A DNA stretch of 53,351 bases from Trichoplax sp. H2 (lineage: Eukaryota; Placozoa; Uniplacotomia; Trichoplacea): the NCBI GenBank assembly GCA_003344405.1, contig NOWV01000311.1:1-53351 (forward strand), read 5' to 3'. How positions within the stretch are numbered: position 1 is the first letter of the stretch; the number at the start of each line of letters is the position of its first letter. The position numbers and the translations under genes are program-made. Below, piece by piece: positions 13,925 through 26,858 of this stretch. The notes beneath the pieces were generated by a model. It did not search any database. It was not told the DNA's origin and saw nothing but the letters and a program-made list of their open reading frames with translations.

Positions 13925-14360
13925 ACATGGTAACAACTAATAATTAAATTACTGTAACTGATTGCCGATACACACTGTACTGTACTGTACTTCAATGAAA
14001 ATTTCGTAATCCATGATACAGTATAGCAATTTTTAATTTGGAAGCAGTACAGTACTGTACAGTAAATACTACAAGATGTGGAAATTTGAACAAAAATAGC
14101 TATAACTGATAAATATATCATTCTTATAGCACAGGATAGTAACGACATGGTAACAACGAATAATACAATTCACTTGTTATGAACTTGTGTAAAGTATAAT
14201 CAAAATTTCATAATGCATGCTACACTATAGTACAGTACAGTACTAGTTCTCGTACTGTATTCAAATTCGAAAGGCAATATCGTACTATCATTACAACGTA
14301 ATGTTGAAATTTTGATGTAAATAGCAACGACGTATCACTCTATAGCTATGGTTAGGGCAA
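13925..14360 (+). repeat. Imperfect tandem duplication, about 220 bp
   Basis: Unit 1 starts at the ACATGGTAACAAC at 13925 and unit 2 at the same motif near 14146. Corresponding later landmarks are AATTTCGTAATCCATG versus AATTTCATAATGCATG, followed in each unit by a CAGTACAGTACTG-type palindrome and then a GGAAATTTGAAC / TGAAATTTTGA segment. Divergence is considerable, so the duplication is old. It is notable that each unit carries its own palindrome. Confidence 0.6.
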
Positions 14361-15366
14361 TAAATCTACGCTTGCTGTAATATTCTACATCGTTCTGAAA
14401 AGTCACTCCGAACTTTGATTGGCTAGCTTTGACCCTAGTAATTCTATGGACTTGTAGTAGAACTACTCATACACAAGAAATTTGAAATGTGGTCCTGTTG
14501 CACAACAATGTTTAATTTCTAGATTTTTCAGTTGACAAGTGAATAGAATCTGTTATTAATCTAACTTAAGATACACAATAGATTCATTATATTATCATCC
14601 AATACAAATACTGCATGTCTGTGATTAAAGAAATGCAGACCTTTGAACTATTTTTAAAAGATTTTAAGTTACGATTTTATTCAAGCACAACGTAAATCTT
14701 ACAAACAGTTCACGATTCAGAAAACCAACAACAAATAGCCCATGCATACTTTTAGCTAAATTATTGTCTACCGCAGTAAAATATCAACAAAGTTCTTCTA
14801 AGTTAAAGTCTATTGTTCCACGTTAAAAATACTCTGTATGAGTTATCAGAAATGATCAAGTTAAATATATTAGCAGTCAGATAGGATCTGCCCAGCACGA
14901 CACACTCAGATCAGTAATGTTCTAAAATTAAAATTTCTTGACTGCTATAACGTATACATTACTGTACTGTATAATTATAACTGAAAAAAAATTGGACGGT
15001 TTTATTTTAGATATGCTGTATACTACAAATAAGTAGTTCAATAATATAATTATTCATTCATTATTAATTAACTGTATAATTACAAGTACTGTACAGCATT
15101 GAAAGCGATCTTGATATATATTTTGTATTTACTAACTATAAAGTTTAGTTTCTAGTCTCTACGGTTAATCATTGCTTATATATGTGTAATATAGTGAACA
15201 GATAGCCTACTGTATGTTGTCTATGTAACCATGGTACTGATGTACTGTACTATGTGTATCAATACCTTACAGTATACGTTTACACCGGTCAGTGATATCA
15301 CATGCTAACTGCCTACGATAAATTAAATTATACATTATACTGTATACAGACAAATACAATACAGAG

Positions 15367-15553
15367 CAGTACAGTATAATATAGATCGATTGATATTCTG
15401 TTCTGTCTGGTAGTAGCCTCCTCCCGTATGTCTCTCTAACGTTCTACCTATGAGCGTTCATTCTCATTCTACAAATAAACCTACTCTTCATCCTCTCATC
15501 ATCTTTAACATCAATCATTTTGTACGTATTTCAAGAAATCATATTATAATATG
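15367..15553 (-). repeat. Dispersed repeat, copy 2 (inverted relative to 2302-2470)
   Basis: Reverse complement matches 2302-2470 over about 180 bp, with the same landmark order (see copy 1). Outside the homology, the left flank grades into a TATACTGTA-type motif in both copies. The right side here runs into TACTG repeats that are not dense in copy 1. Confidence 0.7.
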
Positions 15554-15835
15554 TACTGTACATTGTACTGTACTCTCATGTACTGTACGTGTTAATTAAG
15601 CTTATTACACATTCGTGAATCGAGTCCGTGATACTGTACGGCCATACAGTATTACCGTGTCTTTGTTTGAAATAAAATAAATAAATCAATTTTAAATTTT
15701 AGCGTAAATACGGTCTGTACAGTGTACTGTACAAGTATACAGTAATACGGTGTGCTTATTTTGTTTTCAGATTGGCGAAATCCTTCTCGAGGTGCTTTAA
15801 ATAATGAAAAGACCTATAAATTTCATACCGGTACT

Positions 15836-16070
15836 TTAGAGACTATACTGTACTGTACTGTACTGTACACCACACGAACTGTACTAGTGTTCAGACTAAA
15901 GAAACGAAAATCGCCCGGTTTTTACGGTGCAGTACAGTACATTATGAACAGTGTACAGTACTGTACTGTACTGTACAGTACTGTACATTATGTACAGTGT
16001 ACAGTACTGTACTGTACTGTACAGTACAGTACTGTAGTCATCGTCTTTATTGTTCAGTATGTAGTACTGT
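15836..16070. repeat. Largest TACTG/CAGTA palindromic cluster before the eIF4G-like gene
   Basis: About 130 of these bases, mainly 15939-16042, are alternating TACTG and CAGTA runs, including a tandem repetition of the block CAGTGTACAGTACTGTACTG. The cluster is about 0.55 kb upstream of the first recognisable MIF4G exon. Because TACTG repeats carry no stop codon in any frame, long overlapping open frames on both strands here are artefacts of the repeat. Confidence 0.85.
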
Positions 16071-16608
16071 ATCACTAAATTAGTCACCAGCAACTCCGAG
16101 AGTATGTTTTCAAGTCTTGAAAAAGATCGGATCAATATATAAATCGACTGTGCCTGTCTGGAACAGGAACCTTTGACGTTATCAAGTGCTATATTATCTC
16201 TAATTTATCCACTGCATTACAGTAAAATCAAATCTTCTAAAAGTGCAAAAGCTGCCATTGCAGTACCCATATTTGAAGGCATGGGAGATACCTTAACATT
16301 ATGGCTGGAAACGGTAGTGCAAGAATGTTATTACTATTAACTAGTTCATTGATTGTATTTGCCAAAACATGAATATGCGGTAGAATGAATGTTAGCTCTG
16401 CCATTCAGTAGTAGTTACTGCTTACAATAGGGTTGTACCTTGTATTTTTGTTTTAAATAACTGGTATACAGTACATTAATTACAATACATGTTACATCAT
16501 ATGAGTATTACTAGCTAAAGCTATTCATTATTCACGGTTATCTAGTACATCATTATATTATTATTATCACTTGTAATAAGATACGTACTCGTATACTATG
16601 TTATTTAG

Positions 16609-19353
16609 ATACCAACTACCGCAAAACGATGGCTACCTAAGCATCAGAGAGACGATGTGCATACGACGCCGAAAGAGGTATACAAAATATGAATAGTGTA
16701 ATTTGAATTTACTGATAAGTTTTCGTAAACAATCCGCACAACTGCATGAGTCAGTAAGTGCAGCCTTCAGTATAGTTAATATGTATTTATAATATACACA
16801 CTTATGAATACATTTTATAAACGTCTAGAAAATGCTAGGTGTCCTTAATAAAATAACACCTGAACGATTCGACGTATTGGTTGATCAAATAGATCAGCAG
16901 GATGTCGATAGCAAAGAATGCCTTCGAGAAATTACAGATCTAATCATTGGAAAGGCAAGTGCTATAAACTTTTATTATGACTAACCTACTAACCGTTCGC
17001 TTCCAAGCGAGCATCGACAAATCCACACTTTTTCACTCAAAAAAATACCTACAGTAATATTCTGTTGTAGTAACTAATCGTATATAAATCGTGAATTTTG
17101 CTGTAATAAGTAGATTGTCAGATAGTCAGATAGTCCTTGGTAGTTAGACGAACCTAACTTCTGTAATAAAGTGAAATTTGCACGAAACTGTGGTTCTTGA
17201 TTTATTGTTTTAAAGATCACTTTATCACATCTGTATTTATCTGCCGGTCTCTACAACCATATTTTAATATAGTACGTATAAGGATAAGGATTTTTAAAAT
17301 GGGCTGTAGCCGAAATTGATAAATTATTAATAATTACAGTCATTACAACTTCTTAATATTGTTATAGTGATAGTATTACGAATCTTTTCAATACATTGAA
17401 ANNNNNNNNNNNNNNNNNNNNGCAGCCTTCAGTATAGTTAATATGTATTTATAATATACACACTTATGAATACATTTTATAAACGTCTAGAAAATGCTAG
17501 GTGTCCTTAATAAAATAACACCTGAACGATTCGACGTATTGGTTGATCAAATAGATCAGCAGGATGTCGATAGCAAAGAATGCCTTCGAGAAATTACAGA
17601 TCTAATCATTGGAAAGGCAAGTGCTATAAACTTTTATTATAACTAACCTACTAACCGTTCGCTTCCAAGCGAGCATCGACAATTCCACACTTTTTCACTC
17701 AAACAAATACCTACAGTAATATTCTGTATTTATCTGCCGGTCTCTACAACCATATTTTAATATAGTACGTATGAGGATAAGGATTTTTAAAATGGGCTGT
17801 AGCCGAAATTGATAAATTATTAATAATTACAGTCTTACAACTTCTTAATATTGTTATAATGATAGTATTACGAATCTTTTCAATACATTGAAATACAGCT
17901 GCAATTATCATTTTAGACCGTTAACATTGTAATGTCTATATCCATCATTTTAGGCGACCACCGAGCCCCTATATTCTCCAACATATGCTCGACTGTGTGC
18001 TAGAATAGGACATGTAGGATAAATAGCATTCACAATATATTTAGCTGTGTTTTTAACTCTAGGCTTGTGAAAATTCGCTAACTAAATCATTTTACTCCAT
18101 GGATTAATAACAGTTATTTTCTATTATCTACTTTATGACAGATTTCAGTTCCAAACTTGGCTATTGATCTTAAATCCTTGATAATAGAACGTTACCAAGA
18201 AGAATTTAACAATCTAATCAAAATTCCGCCTATATATTCATCGAGCATTACTGGGTCTGATAAGGTTATAAATTCATGATTGGAAACTGTATCGTACGTA
18301 AATAGTCATTCTTTTTACAGCTACCTCTTAATACGTATTTTTTAATACTTATTATGTAATAGTGGTCAAACTATTATGCTAGGAAAACAGCTTTCAATCT
18401 AATGACTCTTGGAGGGGAATTATTCAAAATTAAAGTATTGAACATAGTACACATGCTATCTGGTTATCAATTAGAATCTATGTGCTGCACTTTCTCAATT
18501 ATAAATTAGCATCATGATAAAAGTGCGTTTTAAATAATTGAACCTAGATAATTCGAGCTCCAATGCTACACGAATTTTTAACTACATTATTAGCAAGACA
18601 AGACAATCATTTCTTTACTGAATGTTTTTGTGCTCTAATGGCTGTAGTTGGCAATGAACTTGGTTCTCTGTTATCGGAACTGGTAGTGCAACGTATTCGA
18701 TAATGTTAATATTATATATATTTTACGAATATATAATCTATAAAATTCTTAGCAGCTTTCATCTACTCATAATACTTTGAACGTTATATATTTATCGAAC
18801 AAAGCAACAATTTAATGCCTACTTTGAAGACCTAGAAGCAATTCTTGAAAATAGTAACACTTTACTACCTATTGTAAGATTCAAAATTTTGGATATTATA
18901 GACCTTAAAAAGGTATGAAATGGTAGTCATTAAAATAAATTCATCAGATCCTATACTAATGGAGAACTCTTATTAATACCATGTAGTGTTACGATTGGGT
19001 ATTACTTAGCAACTATTACTGTATGTAGAAGATTTAGAAATTTCTTTGTACTACATCTGTTTCAGTGAGCTCTAAAATATATTGTATATTGTACTTAAAA
19101 TTTATAGACATCTTATTAAAAGATTTCTTACGCTAGTTTACAGAGAATGGCATTTCTATTGCTACCGATAGCAAATTTATGACATCATCAGATTCTCTAC
19201 GGATTAGTTACATAATCAATACCTTGAATAGGTACAATTTTAAAATTAATCATTGCTAAATTATACTCTTTACAGAATAATTGGATCCCCCGTAGGAAGG
19301 CGGCAATGCCAAAAAGATTGTCCGAATTCAGAAGGCCTAATTTGAGACATTGA
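16609..19353 (+). CDS. eIF4G-like protein, MIF4G (HEAT) domain, 5' end undefined
   Basis: The MIF4G domain of eIF4G is the HEAT-repeat platform that binds eIF4A, eIF3 and RNA in cap-dependent initiation. Exons: 16609-16677 (KRWLP before the domain), 16829-16954 (KMLGVLNKITPERFD), an almost identical copy of that exon at 17491-17616 beyond an N gap, 17954-18013 (TYARLCARI), 18142-18254, 18383-18462 (GGELFKIKVLN), 18558-18682 (HEFLTTLLA), 18805-18912 (QQFNAYFEDLEAIL, ending DIIDLKK) and 19276-19353 (NNWIPRR, then a TGA). The order and the closing DLKKNNWIPRR parallel the animal eIF4G MIF4G domain. Intron 2 uses a GC donor (AAAG/GCAAGT). The 18254 donor was chosen for phase and is the weakest. 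No MA3 or W2 domain follows, so this is either a short paralogue or its ending is alternative. Upstream exons, including any eIF4E-binding motif, were not identified. Confidence 0.85.
16760..17401 (+). repeat. Duplicated segment, left copy (flanks assembly gap)
   Basis: Nearly identical to 17422-17893, with exon 16829-16954 inside. It differs by a few substitutions and by an extra stretch of about 170 bp, lying roughly between 17060 and 17230, that is bounded by TCTGT on both sides. It ends exactly at the N run, and its last bases equal the last bases of the right copy. This is the classic signature of two haplotypes laid end to end. Confidence 0.85.
17402..17421. other. Assembly gap (20 N)
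   Basis: Run of 20 N between two near-identical copies of one intron-exon segment of the eIF4G-like gene. The gap probably marks a scaffolding join between alleles, not missing unique sequence. Confidence 0.95.
17422..17893 (+). repeat. Duplicated segment, right copy
   Basis: Begins exactly after the N run with GCAGCCTTCAG, matching 16760. It lacks the 170-bp stretch of the left copy. The exon within it (17491-17616) is unchanged, including its GC donor. Sequence continues into the unique part of the gene, so this is the copy joined to the rest of the MIF4G exons. Confidence 0.85.
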
Positions 19354-20987
19354 ATGTCAAGATTTTATTTTTAATTTTCCTCGACTTACTAAAAGTTAAA
19401 TTGTAGATCATATAATAAAATTTTTTCTGCAGCTCTTTATGCCATCTCATTGATAGCCTCAGTAATTTGATTGGATGCATTTATTATTCCCGCGGACTAT
19501 CAAACTTGCTTTTGTAATGTATATAGCTGAATATAAAATACTGCTGATATAGTTCAATGCAATTTCCATAAGATATATATTTTTGCTGTAAAGTATACAT
19601 ATGCAGTATGCTAATTTTTGTAATTGGTAGTCTAATACATTGCTTATTTCAGTAGTGTTAGAATCTCTAAATTACTGATGTGATAAAGCAATTTAAAAAA
19701 ATTGGATCATTGCAACGAGAAGTTGTGTCGTTACTCTATTAAGCTACCGATACAAATTGTATCTTAATTCTTATTTCTTTATGTGAAGAAAAAATGGTAC
19801 TCTTTCTATTTAATGTTGTATTGTAAACTAAAGTAAAGTGATGCTGGTATGCCATTATGTAATAATTCAAACGCTGTTCCCAATTGTGCTGCATGGGTGA
19901 GATAGTGCAACTAACATTACTGCCATACTCACTTTACTATTTGAAAGGCTATGTTAATTATATTGCATATTTTCGAGTTTATTCCTTTCATACTGTACAA
20001 TTTGGGCGTATCTTTAAGAATGGATGCCTCTCCTGTAAAAATTCATGAAATAATAGAACTAGGAATGCATTTCAGATATTAATCATCATTTTATGGAATA
20101 ATATTTGTGAATCATGATGTACAACAGAATAAAAAAAGGTGAAAGAATAATACTATTTGACTTGACTCTGCTTTAAGTAAACGAGTTAATTTTAAGATTG
20201 CGGCACAAATACATTATAGTCGGGCTCAAGTTATAAATTAATTTACGAATTATTTCTACCCTTCTTCCTCGTCTTTACGCATATAAACATTATCTATTCT
20301 GGAATGAAATTACTTGTATACAGTATATCATGTTTACAATTTATTACCGTAGTTTTCGGTCGAAATCTAGTGTAATAAATATCTAAGATGGAGTATCAAC
20401 ATATCTACAAGTTGATTGCGGATAAGATTTTTTATTTTATGGATAGTAGTACAACAGAATAACTAAATTGAATTTAAAGTAAATACTTGAATGATACGTA
20501 TATTTCAGATGATCAATAACCGCGCTGAACGTAATATGTGTATAAGTAAATAGAACTATTCATTAATTACGTTCAGTGCTCAATAGATGGGCTTTACTGT
20601 ATGCTGTTAGAAAATTCAGAGGCAGCCAAGGCTACATTAATTAGGTAGTGAAGCCGACATTTACATCTTTTATGAGTGATGATGTTCATGATAAATATGA
20701 TACTGTATGACTAAATAATATCATTATTATTGTAATTGTAATAATAATTAATTTTATTTATTCATTGTTCTATTTACAGCAAATAACGATGAGCATATAG
20801 TACCATAAATCCTTAAGGTCATGTTGTGATATTAACTTAGTTTATGGTTAGAAAGTTCCAAATACTGTGAATAGATGATTCATTTAATAGTTTGGATTAA
20901 AGGCAACTTTAAAAGATATTCTCTGTATCCTATAAAGGGACTATCCATCATAACTCTTTATTCTTTCAATACCTATTCGTTTCACAG

Positions 20988-21074
20988 CATCACTGGCCTA
21001 ATGCCTACAGCACTCCGGTGAACATTTCAAGTGTAATTTCTCCTACTAAACATAAGAAAGTATTTCCTAACTAG
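20988..21074 (+). CDS. Orphan terminal exon candidate
   Basis: Behind a pyrimidine-rich acceptor (ATTCGTTTCACAG) lies a 28-codon frame starting HHWPNAYSTPVNISS, ending KHKKVFPN and closing with TAG at 21072-21074. Composition is protein-like and the acceptor is strong, but I found no compatible upstream exon and do not recognise the family. It could be the last exon of a gene whose other exons lie in 19.4-20.9 kb, an alternative 3' exon of the eIF4G-like gene, or chance. Confidence 0.25.
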   Translation, partial: HHWPNAYSTPVNISSVISPTKHKKVFPN

Positions 21075-21394
21075 TTCCTCGGAAATGGTAAATGGAAAGC
21101 TCAACTTTAATATGTACACTGACTGTGCCATTTCGTCGTTGCAGATCGCTAGTGTATAGCATATGTCCGTCTATATAGAGAGAATATTTTTACTTATTAT
21201 TATTTAAGAACCACCATATAGGGTTGAACTAGATTTGATGTCGTTGTCGTTCTCGTGATGCAATTCTATATATAGTAACATACGTGATCTAGGTCATACT
21301 ACACATGCGCATACTCTACACCGTGTCCATTCTAGCACTGTATGAGTACAGTTTACGCTACAATACGGTATCGTATCGTATCGCACTTCTGTCT

Positions 21395-21510
21395 GTACAG
21401 TACTGTACAGTACTGTACAGTACTATAGAAATTGATGAGTTTAACACCACAGTACAGTACAGTACAGTGCGTGAGTACAGTACATTATACTGTACAGTAT
21501 GCTGCTTAAA
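21395..21510. repeat. TACTG/CAGTA palindromic cluster upstream of GABARAP
   Basis: Contains three consecutive head-to-head units of the GTACAGTACTGTAC type and two further runs, ending about 150 bp before the GABARAP start codon. Probable promoter or 5'-leader position; function unknown. Confidence 0.85.
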
Positions 21511-21649
21511 GCTAGTAGACAGCAGTGCAACTGTACAATAACGTACAACGACTTCATCTGGCTGCTGTTTACAAGATATTATTTATTTACGATTCTTGTT
21601 GGAAATTTGGGGCAAAAGAAGATTCCTCCACAGGAGAGTTATTTCATAA

Positions 21650-23931
<2,282 letters not shown>

Positions 23932-25300
23932 TGCTATGCGCAATTAAACGGAAAATATAATCTATCAGCAAGTTCCGTCATATAATAATTTCCCAACGAA
24001 ATTTAGTCAAAATGAAGATTAATCAGCACTATAAACTGCAATGAAGTATTAAGTTTGAGCGACGAATAGGTTATTATGTGAATTTTTACTGACTCTATAT
24101 TGAGATAAATGATGATGGTGGATACAAGTATTGGAGCAAAAGTTAAGTAATTGTTCTATATCTTTAACTTCGATTATGTAAATTTAACTTTTATGGCTAT
24201 TAAAAGTTCCTTGCATGTATGGCGTGATATGATACTATTCCAATCGCGTTAAGATCTTCTGTTAAGAAGCTCTAAGAGCTGTCACTAATTTAAATATGTA
24301 ACTGCATTGAACTATAATAGTAATAAGTAGAATGAAGTGCCTAACTAATGTTATAGTGTGCATAATATCATTATATCACGTACTTTGGTCAAGTAGACTA
24401 GTTGTTGAGATGCAATAACTCGTCTCTGTCAGGATGTTATTTCGACATTGCTGACTACCATATCTATCTGCATGTATACTGACGGATTCGATTGCAGTAA
24501 CATTTTAAGGCAGTATAAGTTAACTTATTAAGGTTATAAATTGTAAAATTGATGTCCATTAAAACGCTTTAACTTTTTTGAAAAATTAATTCATTTCGCT
24601 TTAGCTCAGCAAGTTTATTGAAATTACAAAGAGCAGAGTATACAGCATTGTATCACTTTATTTACGTATCAATACTAGTGAAATATACAGTAGTACTATA
24701 TGTTAACATTAATTAACCTCAGATATTAGCTGTCCGGCCTTGACCATGACAACCTTAATAATGGAACTACCTGTGTGAGAATTTTACCCTATTAAGCAGT
24801 TGACATTAGAAAATACATCCATGCAGTAACGTACAAAATAGTAACAAATTTTATGAAAGCGTTTAGCCGATTTATCGCGTACTCTACTTATTCAGAGATG
24901 ATACTTTACATTGGGCTATCAGCTTAGAGAACACAATTGAAATTAAGCAGGAAATATAAAAATGATAGAGAAAAAGAACTGAATGTACGAATATGTGTGG
25001 CATTGGTTGATTACAGTTCAAGACTAGTGTAGACTACGTTGACAGCTTGTTTCTTATCATTCTAATACTATTATTGTACTATCAAATTAAAACATTTTAA
25101 ACTCTTATAAATGTACAGCACAATACTGATTATTTAAAACCATCGTTTTTCCACGGATTTTAGTACAGTACCCAGACCCCCCCCCCAAAAAAAATGAACG
25201 CTCTGAATAAGTTATTTGAGATATGAACCCTTAACTTGTTAACTTTGAGACAACTAGTAAATCGATAGAGTCCAAGTATTCGTTATTCTACGAAACCGGA

Positions 25301-26305
25301 TAATTTACCGCATTAAATTCACTTTACGCTATATAGGATTGAACGGTGTCCAATATTCAATCCATTCTCGTCATATCAAAACAGATACATTGCTGCATTC
25401 GATTGATTTTACGGTGTATAGGATTGAACGCTGCAAAGTATTCAATTGATGCTCGTAATATATCAAATGTAGATGGATATTGCTTTTATCCTATACTACT
25501 ACATTGCACAGAGGTAAATTGTCCCTAGATCCCCGTCAACATGCTGCGAAAGCGTATAATTTACCGCATTAAATTCACTTTACGCTGTATAGGATTGAAC
25601 GATGTCCAATATTCAATCCACCCTCGTCATATTAAAACAGACACATTGCTGCATTCGATTGATTTTACGGTGTATAGGATTGAACGCTGCAAAGTATTCA
25701 ATTGATACTCGTAATATATCAAAATTAATCAAATGTACAGTAGATGGATATTGTTTTCATCCTATACTACTACATTGCACAGAGGTAAATTGTCCCTAGA
25801 TCCTCGTTAACATGCTGCGAAAGCGGATAATTTACCGCATTAAATTCACTTTACGCTGTATAGGATTGAACGGTGTCCAATATTCAATCCACCCTCGTCA
25901 TATCAAAACAGATACATTGCTGCATTCGTTTGATTTTACGGTGTATAGGATTGAACGCTGCAAAGTATTCAATTGATGCTCGTAATATATCAAATGTAGA
26001 TGGATATTGTTTTTATCCTATACTACTACATTGCACAGAGGTAAATTATCCCTAGATCCCCGTCAACATGCTGCGAAAGCGGATAATTTACCGCATTAAA
26101 TTCGCTTTACGCTGTATAGGATTGAACGATGTCCAATATTCAATCCACCCTCATCATATCAAAACAGACACATTGCTGCATTCGATTAATTTTACGGTGT
26201 ATAGGATTGAACGCTGCAAAGTATTCAATTGATGCTCGTAATATATCAAATGTAGATGGATATTGTTTTTATCCTAAATAGCTACATTGCAAAGAGGTAA
26301 ATTAT
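25301..26305 (+). repeat. Tandem satellite, four units of about 256/271 bp, each a diverged dimer
   Basis: Units start at TAATTTACCGCATTAAATTC near 25301, 25557, 25828 and 26084. Spacing is 256, 271 and 256 bp; the extra 15 bp in unit 2 is an insertion near 25730 containing GTACAGT. Within each unit two subunits of roughly 100 bp share TATAGGATTGAACG..., TATTCAAT and CTCGT...ATAT, so the array is a higher-order repeat of an older monomer. Between-unit identity is high, indicating recent amplification or homogenisation. The 60-65-codon open frames in units 1-3 have no ATG and are by-products. The fourth unit degrades at about 26305. Confidence 0.9.
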
Positions 26306-26395
26306 CGGCCTAGACCCGATTTTGATCACCCAAGCAAAATATTTGTACAGTATGGTATTACCAATCCAAAACAATACCGTCCTTTGGTGGGTTTT

Positions 26396-26524
26396 CCAGT
26401 ACAGTACAGTACTGTACAGTAACTGGAGTTCTTTCATACAGTACATAGTACTGTACTATTGTCTAAAAAGGGCCTGTACAGTACTGTACAGTAGTGTACT
26501 GTAGTGTACTGTACAGTACAGTAT
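26396..26524. repeat. TACTG/CAGTA palindromic cluster upstream of EMC1
   Basis: Several GTACAGTACTGTAC-type palindromes ending about 335 bp before the EMC1 start codon, followed by a GC-richer block. Probable promoter position. Confidence 0.85.
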
Positions 26525-26858
26525 CCTCGTAAACGCCAGCAGTGAACAAATACTGTACTGCACTGACAATGACGTGACCGTCAACTGCTCGTGCGGCAGT
26601 GAAGCGTTCATTGTGTGACACCAGGGTGCAGTCATGCATACCGGCTACAGCTACAATGACTGTAGTCAGTCGACCATCAAAGCGCGTAAATTCGCGGCGT
26701 AATCTGGATCGTTCCATACTCATTGCAGTATGTTTTAGGCCTGCTTGAGCGGCTGTACTACACGCACCATTCAAGTCCAATTGGTTGTAGTCAAAGCACA
26801 CGAGTTCACACAATAACGTTCAGTGCACCATCTTGGTCAAAGACTTGAAAGTGATAAA

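Larger units (their letters stand above)
10122..16608. other. Long intergenic region rich in palindromic TACTG repeats
   Basis: 6.5 kb without a secure gene between the start of MTHFR (-) and the first recognisable eIF4G-like exon (+). It contains isolated TACTG/CAGTA runs from about 10.7 kb and dense clusters at 13.2-16.05 kb. It also holds a 220-bp imperfect tandem duplication (13925-14360), the second copy of the dispersed repeat (15367-15553) and a possible tiny gene (11921-12333). Two exon-like stretches behind acceptors, 15772-15838 and 16223-16311, have incompatible phases with each other, so I do not call them. Confidence 0.55.
23932..26858. other. Intergenic region between GABARAP and EMC1
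   Basis: Contains the GABARAP 3' flank, a poly-C/poly-A tract near 25176-25194, the tandem satellite at 25301-26305, a TACTG cluster at 26396-26524 and a GC-richer stretch of about 250 bp (26560-26810) immediately before the EMC1 start. A 116-codon minus-strand open frame over that stretch ends inside the TACTG repeat and has no recognisable family. Confidence 0.6.

Noticed and set aside
15752-16135. Overlapping ORFs on both strands at the largest TACTG cluster
   Set aside because: Same stop-free repeat artefact. The short non-repeat lead (DWRNPSRGALNN) follows a good acceptor but could not be joined in phase to the eIF4G-like exons.
16829-17616. Genuine tandem exon duplication in the eIF4G-like gene
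   Set aside because: The duplicated block ends and restarts exactly at an N gap and differs like alleles. A haplotype join explains it better.
25301-26305. Array read as CRISPR or as a tandem exon/protein repeat
   Set aside because: Units are 256-271 bp with no short repeat-spacer layout, the organism is eukaryotic, and the in-unit open frames lack ATGs and splice context.
26463-26813. 116-codon minus-strand ORF upstream of EMC1
   Set aside because: Its last third is translated TACTG repeat (TVQYCT-type), and the rest overlaps the GC-richer EMC1 upstream block. No family signature or splice context supports it, though it is the best of the rejected ORFs.
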